Numbered from the stretch's first letter, positions 25,305-35,598 are shown. The stretch: DNA of 64,000 nt from Candidatus Babelota bacterium (GCA_029262595.1 JAJCZB010000071.1:114575-178574), one strand, 5' to 3'. Made by a program: numbers and translations. The notes: generated by a model not told the origin, from the sequence alone.

Positions 25305-25335
25305 AAAAGGCGGTCTTTTGGCCGCCTTTTTTATT
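25305..25335 (+). terminator. Rho-independent terminator
   Basis: AAAAGGCGG / CCGCCTTTT, 9 bp with an 8-nt loop, followed by TTATT. Confidence 0.88.
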
Positions 25336-25345
25336 AGGAGTGCAT

Positions 25346-26089
25346 ATGGGCCTATTGTTGGAACCGGAGGATCTGCGTGAGAGAGCGCGATTCTTGGAGA
25401 CCATGCTTCCCGCCGAGGGAGATGTCTTGGAACGGCCCTCTCAGATCGTTGTCATTCCTCAAAAGAACCCTAAGGCTACGCCAAGCGGTGCTCAAGATAC
25501 TCGGGATATAATCAGGTTTGATCAGCTCGTGGTTATGGGTATTCAGTACACAGACGTGGAGAAGACTCAACGTATAGCCGTTACAACCGACGACGGTAAA
25601 CTCTACATGTTTGATCGGTCAGTTCGTACGGCTGTGCTAGACGCCATACTGATTGATCGAAGGGTTCCGTTGGATGCTGAACGTCGACAGCAGTTCCTAG
25701 ACGCGGATGTACGTAATCAAGTTGAAATATTCAGACATGTGTATGAGGAGTTCATCCGTTTTGACAAGGTGGCCGATAATCGATACACGGTAAAGTTCGA
25801 TTGGCTTGGTGGATCCTGGGATGTAGCTTTTACAGGATATGGTTTAGGCCACGTAGCTCAGAATTCATACGTGGTAGCTTTGTCTGCTCAACTCTTAGTT
25901 TTTAGGGAATTGGATGATGCTTCTGGTATAGTGCCGAAGATGAATTTTGGAGACAGGAGTCCTCCTAGCGCAAAGACTTATGGGTTGTTATCGAAGGAAA
26001 GTTTGGAAAGATTGGGTTTGTCTGAATCGAGTGAGCCTGTGGATCCGGTGAATCCTCCGCCATCCGATCTTCCTGAAAGATTTCGATAA
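25346..26089 (+). CDS. Unknown probable tail or baseplate protein
   Basis: 247 residues, beta-rich centre and Pro-rich end. The ATG with AGGAG five bases upstream is chosen over a GTG 6 bases earlier. Immediately before the 1417-residue protein, with which it probably shares a complex; family not recognised. Confidence 0.78.
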   Translation: MGLLLEPEDLRERARFLETMLPAEGDVLERPSQIVVIPQKNPKATPSGAQDTRDIIRFDQLVVMGIQYTDVEKTQRIAVTTDDGKLYMFDRSVRTAVLDAILIDRRVPLDAERRQQFLDADVRNQVEIFRHVYEEFIRFDKVADNRYTVKFDWLGGSWDVAFTGYGLGHVAQNSYVVALSAQLLVFRELDDASGIVPKMNFGDRSPPSAKTYGLLSKESLERLGLSESSEPVDPVNPPPSDLPERFR

Positions 26090-26103
26090 TAGATAGGTGA
26101 TCA

Positions 26104-29100
26104 ATGTCCACAGAGCACGGTGCTGTAAGTAAACGTAAAATTGACTTCAAAGTGTTTTTTGAAGGCGTTGAAGTACCTTGTTCTAGTGTGACGATAACAC
26201 GGCAACTCGGTGTATCTGTTTGTGAGATTGCGGTAGAACCGGATGAAGCCATTGATCGCTTCCGCGCTCGTTCCCAAATATGGGTGTTTGTGCGAGACCC
26301 TTACATTACACCTACGTCTAATGACCCCATCGATAAGGTAATGGATTCTTTCACTCTGGAATGGCGTGGAGAGTTTGTTCGATATTTCAAGCAAGAGTCT
26401 GGTGCGGCCAGGCATATTGTTTTGATGTGTGTAGACGATCAGAATTTCCTTGAGAAGCAATCGCTTGGTGTAACAGAGATAGCAGATGGTATTGCCGCGC
26501 CTTTTGTGAATGGATCCTCCTTTTGGATCCCAGATGATGCTTCTGGTAACCCGAATATTGTTTTCCAAGCTCTGGCTCAAGGATTTCTTTTCCCAAAAGA
26601 GCAATTTGTAAAGGATGACCCTTCGGGAGTTCAAGTTGCAAGTGAAACAGCTCAATCCGTAGAAGAGTTTGCCGAGCGCAGGAAATTGAATTGGCGGCCC
26701 CTTGCGGATACCACGTCTAAAGTCGATCTAGCGGAAGACAACTTAGGTTTCCGGTCTTTGTTGGCGGTGGAATTCTTTTCAAAGTATGCCGCACCGTTGA
26801 GGTTGCATTTATCTAGATCAGAACTTTTACAGCGGTATCGAACTGGTTCAGATAAGACATTTCAACGATTCGTATCTCTTCAGATGATGCGCGACATGTT
26901 AGGTCCAGGCGCGGTAAACAATTTCAGCAATGAAATGTCGGTAATGGATTTGTTTGATTGGTTGCTGCGTAAGGGTTTTTACTCTCGTGTGAATATGGGT
27001 TCACCACCAGTTGGTAGAGTTGCAGATGATCGAACAAGAAACCAGATATCATTGCTCCAGGGCCAGAATACAGACGCTGCTCAAAAAGTGTCAGATATCA
27101 ATAATGAGATATCTTTGAATGAGACAAAGTTGACCGAGGTTCAAGCATTTTTGGATGGTCCATTCACTGATGAAACACCTTTCAGTGGAATAGCGGCCCA
27201 AGCAGAGAAAGAGCGTTTGCAGGGTATTATTGCGGACCTTGTAGCGCAGAGAGATGCGTTGAATTCTCAAATCGAGTCCAATTCTTCTGATATTACCAGT
27301 CTTGGTAATAAACAGGCAGATCCGACATCTATTGTTCAGGATTTTGGGATTGTCCCGAATCTGTATTATGCGTTTCCACCCGTGTGTAATTGGTTGTTCC
27401 CTACGCAGCTAGAGACATGGTCTACTGAGCGGGATCATTTAGAGCAGATGACACGGTTGGCAATTTTGGATTCCAACATTACGACACTGAACGGAATTCG
27501 GTTTTTGGCGCCAGGTTCACTGACAGAGACCCTTGAGGAGTTGCGGACCTATATCGTAGGGCAGCAAGGTGGTGCTGGACGTCAGACAGCAGTAGGTAAT
27601 GCTGTTGGTCAGCCTAATCCTGCACAAGGGCAAGAGGGCTTCAAATTCGGTGATTTCAATCTACTCAATTCCATGACTGTTGAGGAAATGGAGAAGGGTA
27701 TTCTTTACAAGTTCCAACAAGCGGATTTTGATTATTTCTCAGCCGTTGCACAAAAATACCCCGGTCGGATACAGAATTCAAAAGCTGAGGACATTGAGAA
27801 TTTTTATGAGAATGCGGATTCTGTGGGAAGTCGTAATCAAGGAAATTCAGATTACAAACGCATGATGCTTAATCTTGCAGAGTTTCATCTGCTATTCTCT
27901 CAACTCAGTCGAACTATGTCGGTGCAGGGACCGTATAACCGGTGGCCTGTGATTGGGATGCCTATGATCGTTGCTCGGCGTGAAGATAGCGCTATCGGTT
28001 TGCTTACCGGAAAGATCGACACATTGAATGTGGGCGGGAATGCTACGACGGCTTACACAGTAGATTATGTTCGGACTTTCAAACCGGAAGGTTCTCCAAC
28101 ATCTGGAGAGGTGGCTGATGTGAAAGGTAAGCTTCGAGAGATTCGCAAGGGGCAGTCTGCAGAAAGATCTCAAGCATTAGCTGATGAGACTGGAACAGAT
28201 GTGGATGCTTCTGAGGAACTAGCAGGTGAGCTGTCGAGCTTGATAGATCAAGCAGACGCGGCGACAAGGCTTATCCAAAAGGCACGAGGTATTATAAGCA
28301 CTACGGGTGTTTCTTCGTGGACATCCTTTGTCGATAAAATAGTGGAGCAGGAACCCAACTCATTCAGTCCGAGTTTGGTTTCAAGCATGTACAATGAATT
28401 GAATTTAAACTACGCCAGTTCGGATGGTGATCCTGCAAAACCTACCCTTCGGAGTTTGGCTGATAATTTTACCGATGAGCGAGGATTTGTTTCACCTTCG
28501 CGCATGGGACGTCGGACTTTAGATGTTACGGCGTTCAGATCCGCTGTTGGTTCCGAGAATCTATCTACGTTTTTCAACCCGAATGGTCAATACATCACGC
28601 TGCCCGCAGGTTCCAAAGGTCCAGCCAATCAGAAGCTTATATTGGGGTATACTGATGCGGATGTGATGGCGGATTATGAGGAAACATTCGAGGCGATTCG
28701 TACGGTTGTTGATAATAAACGGGCTGATGATGTCCTGGCGAATACTGAGGAGCTTAATAATTTTCTTGGAGTTCTGGCCTATGCTGAAGGAATGGTGAAA
28801 GCATTCAATGCTCCGGAAAAGTATGGAGGAGCATCGGGTCCTCTGCTCGTATCTGGTGCGTTGGATGAAGTGAAGATAAGTGAGGAATATAAGGAGATCA
28901 CGGATAATGAATTGATCCCGCTTCTCCGAGAAATGGATACCGCAGCTATTGAGGCTCTTCGGAACAAGACGCTGCACGGTATTCAGGGTGAGGACGCTTA
29001 TACTATCGCATCGGCTGCTCTTGGTCGAAGAAGGCCGGATGGTTTAGGGAGTACCATTGTTTTCCATCTTATAAATGATTTCGCTAGACAAGATCCACCT

Positions 29101-30357
29101 GTTGAATCGATGCCTAGTTCGTTTGACGTAACGATGGAAGCGTTGGGGGATCGAGCTGTCAGGGTTCAGAGCGGTGATGATGTCCATGCTGCACTTACAC
29201 CGTTTTATCCTGAACTTGTTGCGATCGAGAAGAGGCTTAGAGATTTGGATTCAGGGAGTGGTGGGGATTTAATAACAGCACTTACGGTTTCGCCTGAGTT
29301 TTTGAATCTTTTGACTCAGTTTCCAATACCAGATCCTTCGCTTTCTACGTTCTTTGGAAAGTTGAATGCATTGGTGAGCACTCAAGTTGTTGAGCAGGCC
29401 AATTTGGCGCAGTCTTTGGGTTATAAAGTCGGGGCTAGCGGCGGTTTGGGTTCTGAGCCTTTTGGTGCAACATCTGCGGCCAATGGTAAAGCTTTCACGG
29501 CTTATCTTATGGCCTTCTTTGGAACATTGGAGAAGACGCTCAGGGACGCATCATCTGTTATTTCGAGTATTTTGGTTGGCGCTAATGATGCTGCGTCAAC
29601 GAATAGCGATTTGATAACCATTCAGAACGCATCGAGTGTTGATGCTAATGTGGTGTTGAACACACGAGCGCAGGGGATGGTTCCGATTCTACCTTACGGT
29701 GATTTTCGGTATTTGGATCCGAAGTTGATGGATAAGGCATATGCGACGTTGTTGGGTTCTCAGCAAAATCTTACGTATGAGAAAGTTATCGGTCAAGAAG
29801 CACTGCCTACAAGCGGCGGTGTAGCTGCATTAGCCCGAGCCACATCAACTGATGAGCGTAAGGCTAAGATGAATGCCGTGTTTCGGACGTTTTCATTTGC
29901 AGCACGTAAGATGTTTCCTTTTTCAGGCACTGAAGCTGCTGATACCCGATATGGAAAGTGGATGGAGGAGCAAGATCCGGTTAAGGCGGTGGACGATAAC
30001 GTGCGTCGTCAAGCATCTGCAGAATTGAATCAGGTAACTATTCGAAGATTCTTGGAAGAGTTCCCTAAGGCAGATTTATCGTTGACTACAGATACCGGTC
30101 GGGATGGTGTTATTTTTTACGTATTCAAGTCTAAGAATCCGGAAGGGTTGTTGGGCGCTACAGAAGCAGCTTTTGGTAAATTACGGGTCGGGCGTTATGC
30201 TACAGATGCGGATGCAGAGGCTTTGAGTGAAGGATATACCAAGAAGACCGAAGAGCAGCCCTTTGAAGTTGAGAGATTGACCGAGATAGGTCGCCAAAGA
30301 GATGTGTTGGATTACTCTAGACGTCATGTTGGTGAGCGTCCGATCCTCGGCAGATAA
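26104..30357 (+). CDS. Very large structural protein (1417 aa), baseplate or tail-hub-like
   Basis: The N-terminal 150 residues (FKVFFEGVEVPCSSVTITRQLG...IWVFVRDP) look like the beta-rich entry domain of tail-hub proteins. A coiled-coil section lies around residues 305-400, and mixed helical and disordered linkers follow. No protease or lysozyme motif seen. Low Cys and high Ser/Gly fit a virion protein. The hub assignment rests on size, N-terminal pattern and neighbourhood; a tape-measure or fibre role is also possible. Confidence 0.8.
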   Translation: MSTEHGAVSKRKIDFKVFFEGVEVPCSSVTITRQLGVSVCEIAVEPDEAIDRFRARSQIWVFVRDPYITPTSNDPIDKVMDSFTLEWRGEFVRYFKQESGAARHIVLMCVDDQNFLEKQSLGVTEIADGIAAPFVNGSSFWIPDDASGNPNIVFQALAQGFLFPKEQFVKDDPSGVQVASETAQSVEEFAERRKLNWRPLADTTSKVDLAEDNLGFRSLLAVEFFSKYAAPLRLHLSRSELLQRYRTGSDKTFQRFVSLQMMRDMLGPGAVNNFSNEMSVMDLFDWLLRKGFYSRVNMGSPPVGRVADDRTRNQISLLQGQNTDAAQKVSDINNEISLNETKLTEVQAFLDGPFTDETPFSGIAAQAEKERLQGIIADLVAQRDALNSQIESNSSDITSLGNKQADPTSIVQDFGIVPNLYYAFPPVCNWLFPTQLETWSTERDHLEQMTRLAILDSNITTLNGIRFLAPGSLTETLEELRTYIVGQQGGAGRQTAVGNAVGQPNPAQGQEGFKFGDFNLLNSMTVEEMEKGILYKFQQADFDYFSAVAQKYPGRIQNSKAEDIENFYENADSVGSRNQGNSDYKRMMLNLAEFHLLFSQLSRTMSVQGPYNRWPVIGMPMIVARREDSAIGLLTGKIDTLNVGGNATTAYTVDYVRTFKPEGSPTSGEVADVKGKLREIRKGQSAERSQALADETGTDVDASEELAGELSSLIDQADAATRLIQKARGIISTTGVSSWTSFVDKIVEQEPNSFSPSLVSSMYNELNLNYASSDGDPAKPTLRSLADNFTDERGFVSPSRMGRRTLDVTAFRSAVGSENLSTFFNPNGQYITLPAGSKGPANQKLILGYTDADVMADYEETFEAIRTVVDNKRADDVLANTEELNNFLGVLAYAEGMVKAFNAPEKYGGASGPLLVSGALDEVKISEEYKEITDNELIPLLREMDTAAIEALRNKTLHGIQGEDAYTIASAALGRRRPDGLGSTIVFHLINDFARQDPPVESMPSSFDVTMEALGDRAVRVQSGDDVHAALTPFYPELVAIEKRLRDLDSGSGGDLITALTVSPEFLNLLTQFPIPDPSLSTFFGKLNALVSTQVVEQANLAQSLGYKVGASGGLGSEPFGATSAANGKAFTAYLMAFFGTLEKTLRDASSVISSILVGANDAASTNSDLITIQNASSVDANVVLNTRAQGMVPILPYGDFRYLDPKLMDKAYATLLGSQQNLTYEKVIGQEALPTSGGVAALARATSTDERKAKMNAVFRTFSFAARKMFPFSGTEAADTRYGKWMEEQDPVKAVDDNVRRQASAELNQVTIRRFLEEFPKADLSLTTDTGRDGVIFYVFKSKNPEGLLGATEAAFGKLRVGRYATDADAEALSEGYTKKTEEQPFEVERLTEIGRQRDVLDYSRRHVGERPILGR

Positions 30358-30380
30358 TATACCGTTTATGGAGGTAGCCC

Positions 30381-30830
30381 ATGACATCGCAAAATAATGT
30401 TCGAGAAGCGCTTTATAAGGCTTTGGATGAAGAGATGCCTGATGTCCAAGACCGGACGTCTAAACATGCGTCTGAGGTAGACGCAACGCCCTTTTTTGTG
30501 GGAGCATTTCTTGAAAGTTTCGAAAAACAGGCTGGTCGAGAGCTTTCTGTCATAGAAGCGCGTGCTTTCCAGAGAGGGTTTGCGGAATCTTTGTACGAGA
30601 AAGCCGCATCTGATCCGTCTATTTGTGAACAATTGGTAGAAGCGGGCTTGAGCGGAGCTTTAGGTTCCGGAATGAACATGCATAATCATCGGATGGAGTT
30701 CCAGAAACAAGGTCAAGAGTTGCCTGTATCGTTTATGTTGGTGCATCCTATTGATACGGTTGAGCTTTTGTCACAGTTAGACGCTCCTGAAACTAAATCT
30801 GACATGTTGCAAGCAATTAGCGAGACGTAA
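30381..30830 (+). CDS. Unknown helical protein
   Basis: 149 residues with the recurring site GGAGGTAGC before the ATG. Contains helices of the type FFVGAFLESFEKQAGRELSVIEARAFQRGF. No family recognised. Four bases before the deformylase gene, so in the same message. Confidence 0.78.
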   Translation: MTSQNNVREALYKALDEEMPDVQDRTSKHASEVDATPFFVGAFLESFEKQAGRELSVIEARAFQRGFAESLYEKAASDPSICEQLVEAGLSGALGSGMNMHNHRMEFQKQGQELPVSFMLVHPIDTVELLSQLDAPETKSDMLQAISET

Positions 30831-30833
30831 ACA

Positions 30834-31337
30834 ATGCATTCTCTTAAACCTACCAAGGCTCGAACCTGGAAATCTTTGGTTTCTGAAGATAATCCTGTAT
30901 TGCGTGCCGTAGCCGCCCCGGTGAATATGCACGGTGCAGATGGCCGAACGCCGAGTATGTCCCAGAGTGAACTTTTTCGACTTGTGAATGATATGCTTTG
31001 GATTATGGCAAAGAATAACGGGGTTGGTTTGGCCGCTCCCCAAATAGGCGTTAGCCTTCGGGTAATTGTCATGAATTGTGGTGAGAGATACGCTATGATA
31101 GATCCTGTTATCCAGCGGGATCCACGAAATCAACAAAAGGGGATGGAGGGTTGTTTAACCTTTCCGGGGAAGCAGGTTGAAGTTATCCGAGCGAATTCTG
31201 TTAAAGTCAGCTTTCACGATATAAACGGGAAACTTCGTCAAAAGAATTTTACAGGTTTGGAAGCGCGTTGTGTTCAGCACGAAATGGATCATTTGGACGG
31301 TAAATTACTGACGGATTATGAATATGCAGACAACTGA
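30834..31337 (+). CDS. def: Peptide deformylase
   Basis: Removes the formyl group from nascent proteins. All three family motifs are intact: GVGLAAPQ (Gly 63-Gln 70), EGCLTF (Glu 105, Cys 107) and QHEMDH (His 149, Glu 150, His 153), giving the Cys-His-His metal site and the catalytic Glu. 167 residues, normal for the family. Phage deformylases are known from marine phages. Here it lies in the virion block, upstream of the sigma-like factor, and overlaps the next gene by 20 bases. Confidence 0.96.
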   Translation: MHSLKPTKARTWKSLVSEDNPVLRAVAAPVNMHGADGRTPSMSQSELFRLVNDMLWIMAKNNGVGLAAPQIGVSLRVIVMNCGERYAMIDPVIQRDPRNQQKGMEGCLTFPGKQVEVIRANSVKVSFHDINGKLRQKNFTGLEARCVQHEMDHLDGKLLTDYEYADN

Positions 31338-31707
31338 TTTCGGCAGTAGAAATGATCCTGAGGTTCTTCGGATGGTGCCTGAGTCCCGACGTCGTGATGT
31401 GCAGAATGATTTTGCGATGTACGTGGATCACATCAATCCTGATGAGCCTATCTTGCATGCTTACGATCGACTGCACGGCATCGTTCCGATTCGTGCAGCT
31501 GTCGACCAATATAAGGCGCTTGAGCGCCGGGGATTCAATCCCCTATTGTTATTCTACCAGAGAGAGGGAAGAGTATGGGGCTTGGCCATCGGTTCACCGG
31601 TGACTTTGGGGGGCTTCGAGGAACTGGATAAGATCCTTGCTCAAATGGCTCCTGATTTGAGAGCTAAAGTTGATACCCATCACACGAATGGGACATTGAA
31701 GGATTGA
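31318..31707 (+). CDS. Unknown protein downstream of deformylase
   Basis: 129 residues, alpha/beta. The first ATG lies inside the deformylase gene, with a second Met two codons later; neither has a strong ribosome site, so it probably depends on coupling. Function unknown. Confidence 0.7.
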   Translation: MNMQTTDFGSRNDPEVLRMVPESRRRDVQNDFAMYVDHINPDEPILHAYDRLHGIVPIRAAVDQYKALERRGFNPLLLFYQREGRVWGLAIGSPVTLGGFEELDKILAQMAPDLRAKVDTHHTNGTLKD

Positions 31708-32378
31708 TGTCAGACGAACTGGAACAAGCCTATGACCTGTTCAGACGTGATCCCAAGAAAGGACGCAATGCCTTCCTTCGGGCAGCCAAACCTTTCATCC
31801 AAGCACGAGCAGGAATATATCGAGAAGCACCTGTCCCTCAACCCGCGGTTATCGGTAACGGACAGATTCTGGCTCTTAGGGCTCTCGACGTGTACAAACC
31901 CCATAAATCGGGGGTCAGGACGCACCTGGAGAATCATTTGCGAGGCATGTCCCGATTTGTCAACCAGCATAAGAATGTGGCACGGATTCCAGAACATCGG
32001 ACCCTCAAAATTGGAGCTTTTAAAGCAGCCCATCAACGTATGCTGATTGAATTGGGGCGTCACCCAAGCCCTCAGGAGCTCGCTGACGAGCTTTCCTGGC
32101 CCCTAAAGGATATCAGACAGATGGAAGCGGCTTTACACGCTTCTGTGGCTGAATCTGAGAGTTATGGTGGGGAATCGAACAGAGCGCACAATGATCGATT
32201 TTACGAGAATTTGAGCTTTGCCCGGTTCAAACTTTCACCAGCAGATCAGCAAGTTGTGGACTTTCTTTACGGTATCAATGGCCAGCCTCAGTTGTCGGTG
32301 AATGCGACGGCTGCGCGGACAGGAATATCCGCAAGTAAAGTTTATCAAATCCGCCAGCAAATGGCGCGGAACGTATAA
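31707..32378 (+). CDS. Sigma-70-family-like factor
   Basis: 223 residues. The central part reads like sigma regions 2.4-3: ARIPEHR, then helices with LGRHPSPQELADELSW, the well-known GR-x-P-x-x-x-E-(L/I)-A signature. The C-terminus (LSPADQQVVDFLYG...ATAARTGISASKVYQIRQQM) resembles a region 4 helix-turn-helix for the -35 box. The usual N-terminal region 2.1-2.2 is shortened. It probably redirects RNA polymerase to phage promoters, perhaps the TA(T/A)AACGTT sites. The stop codon lies inside one such motif. TGATG coupling to the previous gene. Confidence 0.82.
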   Translation: MSDELEQAYDLFRRDPKKGRNAFLRAAKPFIQARAGIYREAPVPQPAVIGNGQILALRALDVYKPHKSGVRTHLENHLRGMSRFVNQHKNVARIPEHRTLKIGAFKAAHQRMLIELGRHPSPQELADELSWPLKDIRQMEAALHASVAESESYGGESNRAHNDRFYENLSFARFKLSPADQQVVDFLYGINGQPQLSVNATAARTGISASKVYQIRQQMARNV

Positions 32379-32382
32379 CGTT
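32374..32382 (+). promoter_or_regulatory. TATAACGTT motif at the end of the sigma-like gene
   Basis: TATAACGTT followed by CTC and then directly by ATG of the next gene. The TAA inside the motif is the sigma-like gene's stop. Fourth of six copies. Confidence 0.5.
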
Positions 32383-32385
32383 CTC

Positions 32386-32685
32386 ATGGAAACTTCCTTA
32401 CACAAATTGATTCAACCATTAGTCGACTCTCTTTACGCACAAGGTGTGCTAGATGCGCCATTTTCAAAGGTGGCATATCTCGTCGATGATGTAACAATAA
32501 AGGTCAGTCGCGCAGCGACGGATGTTGTACCGCAACCTATTCCGATGGCTAAAAAGAATACTGGGCGTCCAGATATGGAGAGGACTGTAACCTCCATGGG
32601 CGCGCGTTCTAAGCCAATGGTTGCTGGGGCGGTAAAGAATCCGGGTGCAGGGCGTGGCGCACAAAAAGTAAGGACTCCAAAATAA
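32386..32685 (+). CDS. Unknown small basic protein
   Basis: 99 residues, basic and disordered C-terminal half. ATG immediately follows the TATAACGTTCTC element and has no Shine-Dalgarno, so the message may be leaderless. An open frame extends 84 bases upstream into the sigma-like gene but that part looks like a shadow. Confidence 0.68.
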   Translation: METSLHKLIQPLVDSLYAQGVLDAPFSKVAYLVDDVTIKVSRAATDVVPQPIPMAKKNTGRPDMERTVTSMGARSKPMVAGAVKNPGAGRGAQKVRTPK

Positions 32686-32930
32686 TGGCCGGACGTACTA
32701 CAACGATAAAACCTAAGGCTCGAGTTGTACCTCACCCCAGAGCGAAACAACTCGGAATTCCCGCGTATGTCGCTATCCCCCGTTTTGTGACTACCGAAGA
32801 GATCAAGGCGATTATAATGATGAAAGACACCTGTCCCAAAATGGCTTGGGAAGAGTGTGTCCAGACGGTCATCGCAAACGGAGAAGCGCATGAGATGACG
32901 AAACGCGGAGAGAAATGGCCGGAGGACTAA
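32685..32930 (+). CDS. Unknown small protein
   Basis: 81 residues, basic N-terminus, one helical pair at the end (TTEEIKAIIMMKDTCPKMAWEECVQ). TAATG overlap with the preceding gene. Function unknown. Confidence 0.72.
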   Translation: MAGRTTTIKPKARVVPHPRAKQLGIPAYVAIPRFVTTEEIKAIIMMKDTCPKMAWEECVQTVIANGEAHEMTKRGEKWPED

Positions 32931-34858
32931 ATACTGCTAATGTAACCACCAATATCACAACCGGTGCGTTGTGTGGTGATACTATTGTGCTCGCCCTTCG
33001 GACGGCTGAGCTCGTTTTCAATTCACTTACAGCAGTAACAAAAGTTCGCGAAGAATCCGCTGAGCTTTATGCAGAAGACCCTTTGGCCGAGTTACGAAAA
33101 ATTGCCACAGAGCATTTTATCGACCCGATAAAAGGATCCGTTCTGGATACTTTCCGAGCTGAGCCAGATGATGCTGAGTTTGAGGATGGACAGCTCCGTA
33201 ATTATCTTGACACAACGCTCTCTCCGACGGATCCAACTGCGGACACGTCACCTATATATTTCGACATTCAGAATCCTGCTAATTTGGAGATGGATGAAGC
33301 AGGAAATACATCCCGCGAGAATGTTCGATCAAAGCCCCCACTCGAGGATGCAGATGAATGTGGCCGGCAGCCTTTTGTAGGGACATTTGCAGGACCTATC
33401 GATTCTGCATCGGCTATAGCTGGGGCAGTTGCCAGTAATGTATCCAAACCGGCAGTAGCCGCAGCATCTGCTGTTGGAGCTGTGCTTTCTCGGTCTCCAG
33501 ATGCGGTCGTTGGCTTAGGTTGTACTGCCTTAGGTAATGCTAATCGTGCTTTTGGTCTTGAGAACATATTGATCGAACGAGTGTTAGATCTTGCTGACAC
33601 TATTATCGAAGTCACAGCAGAGATCGGGCCTGAAAACTATACGGCGAATCATTTCTTACTGACTTTGATGGCCCAGAAGAACCTCTTGGCGGCTGATGAA
33701 GTATTGGCTCAGGAGGAAACATACCTTCTTCGGAACGGTGGCGCGACGTCGAATCCAGTATCTGAAAATGCCGAATTGTTCATGAAGAGGGCAGAAGATC
33801 TTCTCTGCGGGTTGGATATCTTCCCGTCTGTTGCAGGATTCAATCAAATGGCCAAGCTTATTGGAGCTTTGGCTGAGATGCGGGGTATTCGTAAGTTATT
33901 GGAGGTAAATGGAGAGGAAACGGCCAAGCTCGCTGAGGATATACCGAATTTTGAAATCAACTTCAGTTCGAAATTCACCGTCACGAATTACTTTGGTTCT
34001 GCGCTCCACAGGATCCGTTGTGAAATCCGGAAAATTGTGGCCGAGATGGATGAGGCCCAACGCGCGAACGACTTGATTCAGTATTTGACACTCGAGAAGA
34101 TATGGTGTGTCAAAGTAAAGGCTCTTCGAGGTTTCATGCGGATTGCAGTCAAGGCTCCAGCTGATGTTGTTAATGATTTCCTTGGATCTGACATCGGTAA
34201 GGACTTTCTCAATGTCATTCAGCCCACGGCTGAAGTGCAAGAAATAACTTTGGGAGACTTACTCACTTCAATTGATAATTTCACTAACGCAGCGACACTC
34301 TTTTTGCGTCGTAAAGGGAATGTTTTCAATTTGCAGGTGCTGCGAACAGATATTGAGAACCAAGGCCAGATAATTGCTCAACGTAGAAATACGTATTCTG
34401 CAGTTGAGGAAGCAGCCTCGAGCATTCCAGGTGTCGAGCAAGGTATTGCGATCGCCCAAACAATGATGTCAGCCGTGGCAGGTATAAAAACGCTTGGTCG
34501 TGTTGCCAAAGGCCTTCAAAATGCTGACTGGGATGTATTGTTTTCAGCTAAGGGACCATTCGATACGTCCTTGAATGGATTAGCAGCTGTTTCGCTTGCT
34601 CAGGCTCAAAACTGTTGTGCGTCTGTGCAACAAGGGGTTACTACAGGTGATGCCGCTTTGAGTGCGTTGGCTGTGGATCAATTGGATGCTCTGACGGATT
34701 TCTTTATCGATGGAGCGCGTGAGGAAGCAATAGCAGAAGAGGCAGCAGGTGGTTTCGTAAATAATGAGAAAGCTGCCATTGCTGAGGAGAAACAATCAAT
34801 CAAGGAGCGTGTACGCGCGCTTGATGCTGTGAGGAGTGCGCCATGCTTCAGTGGATAG
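32915..34858 (+). CDS. Large helical structural protein (647 aa)
   Basis: Mostly alpha-helical. Contains an Ala-rich hydrophobic patch (about 165-200) and several Cys. No motif recognised. GGAGAG stands before the ATG, which lies inside the previous gene. Position in the virion block suggests a tail or baseplate component. Confidence 0.78.
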   Translation: MAGGLNTANVTTNITTGALCGDTIVLALRTAELVFNSLTAVTKVREESAELYAEDPLAELRKIATEHFIDPIKGSVLDTFRAEPDDAEFEDGQLRNYLDTTLSPTDPTADTSPIYFDIQNPANLEMDEAGNTSRENVRSKPPLEDADECGRQPFVGTFAGPIDSASAIAGAVASNVSKPAVAAASAVGAVLSRSPDAVVGLGCTALGNANRAFGLENILIERVLDLADTIIEVTAEIGPENYTANHFLLTLMAQKNLLAADEVLAQEETYLLRNGGATSNPVSENAELFMKRAEDLLCGLDIFPSVAGFNQMAKLIGALAEMRGIRKLLEVNGEETAKLAEDIPNFEINFSSKFTVTNYFGSALHRIRCEIRKIVAEMDEAQRANDLIQYLTLEKIWCVKVKALRGFMRIAVKAPADVVNDFLGSDIGKDFLNVIQPTAEVQEITLGDLLTSIDNFTNAATLFLRRKGNVFNLQVLRTDIENQGQIIAQRRNTYSAVEEAASSIPGVEQGIAIAQTMMSAVAGIKTLGRVAKGLQNADWDVLFSAKGPFDTSLNGLAAVSLAQAQNCCASVQQGVTTGDAALSALAVDQLDALTDFFIDGAREEAIAEEAAGGFVNNEKAAIAEEKQSIKERVRALDAVRSAPCFSG

Positions 34859-35598
34859 GTGACTTTTGGAAACTTGCGGCTCGTATTGCAGGTCCTGGTC
34901 AGGGTGTATTGACGAAGGATAAGGCTACGGGGGAATTGATTACCATGGCCGAGTCAGGTAAGCGTTTAGAACAGGCTAGGACAAAACGATTGGCACCTGA
35001 GTTGGCTCAGGTATCCAAGAATGTGCGGAAACCTTTACCTCGCACTATGCAGCAGAATCTCACAACGAAGTTTTCCACTCTGTTGGAGCTTTTAGCTAAG
35101 AGAGCTGCCAAAGTTCCTGGCCCAGGTCAAATGTTACCGCCGTCATTAGTTGCCGGACAGAAGAAGATTCAGCAGAAACGTCAGCAGATGTTTCTCAATC
35201 AACCACCTACACCTTCTTTGAAGGCGCAGGCCACGGCAATGATGAACATGCCTTCGAAAGGACATTTACCGCAGTACGTGCATAAAGATTTGTTGTCCCC
35301 TCAGTCCAAGCGTATTGGTCGAGATAAACTGGCCGAGGTGATGCAACGGTTCCTGAAGTCGTCCAATGTTGGAGCTGTCCCTAAGGCTCCTCAGTTTGCA
35401 GGATTTGATACGAACAGTGTAAAGAATCCGGCCCAGCAGAAATCTATGCAGGCAGCCACAAATTTGGCCATGGATGCTTCGGTAAAACCACCTAAAGGTC
35501 CGACGGCCAATGCGGCTCCTGTGAGCACGTCGAATCTTCAGACTCCAACTATGGACGGGTTCAAGAGTAGAGTGAATAAATCACAGGGTAAGTTTTAA
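34843..35598 (+). CDS. Basic Pro/Gln/Lys-rich protein, probably virion-associated
   Basis: 251 residues, mostly disordered, rich in Lys, Gln, Pro and Met, low complexity at the end. Composition resembles the 226-residue protein at 11048. Coupled to both neighbours by short overlaps. Confidence 0.75.
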   Translation: MLQWIGDFWKLAARIAGPGQGVLTKDKATGELITMAESGKRLEQARTKRLAPELAQVSKNVRKPLPRTMQQNLTTKFSTLLELLAKRAAKVPGPGQMLPPSLVAGQKKIQQKRQQMFLNQPPTPSLKAQATAMMNMPSKGHLPQYVHKDLLSPQSKRIGRDKLAEVMQRFLKSSNVGAVPKAPQFAGFDTNSVKNPAQQKSMQAATNLAMDASVKPPKGPTANAAPVSTSNLQTPTMDGFKSRVNKSQGKF

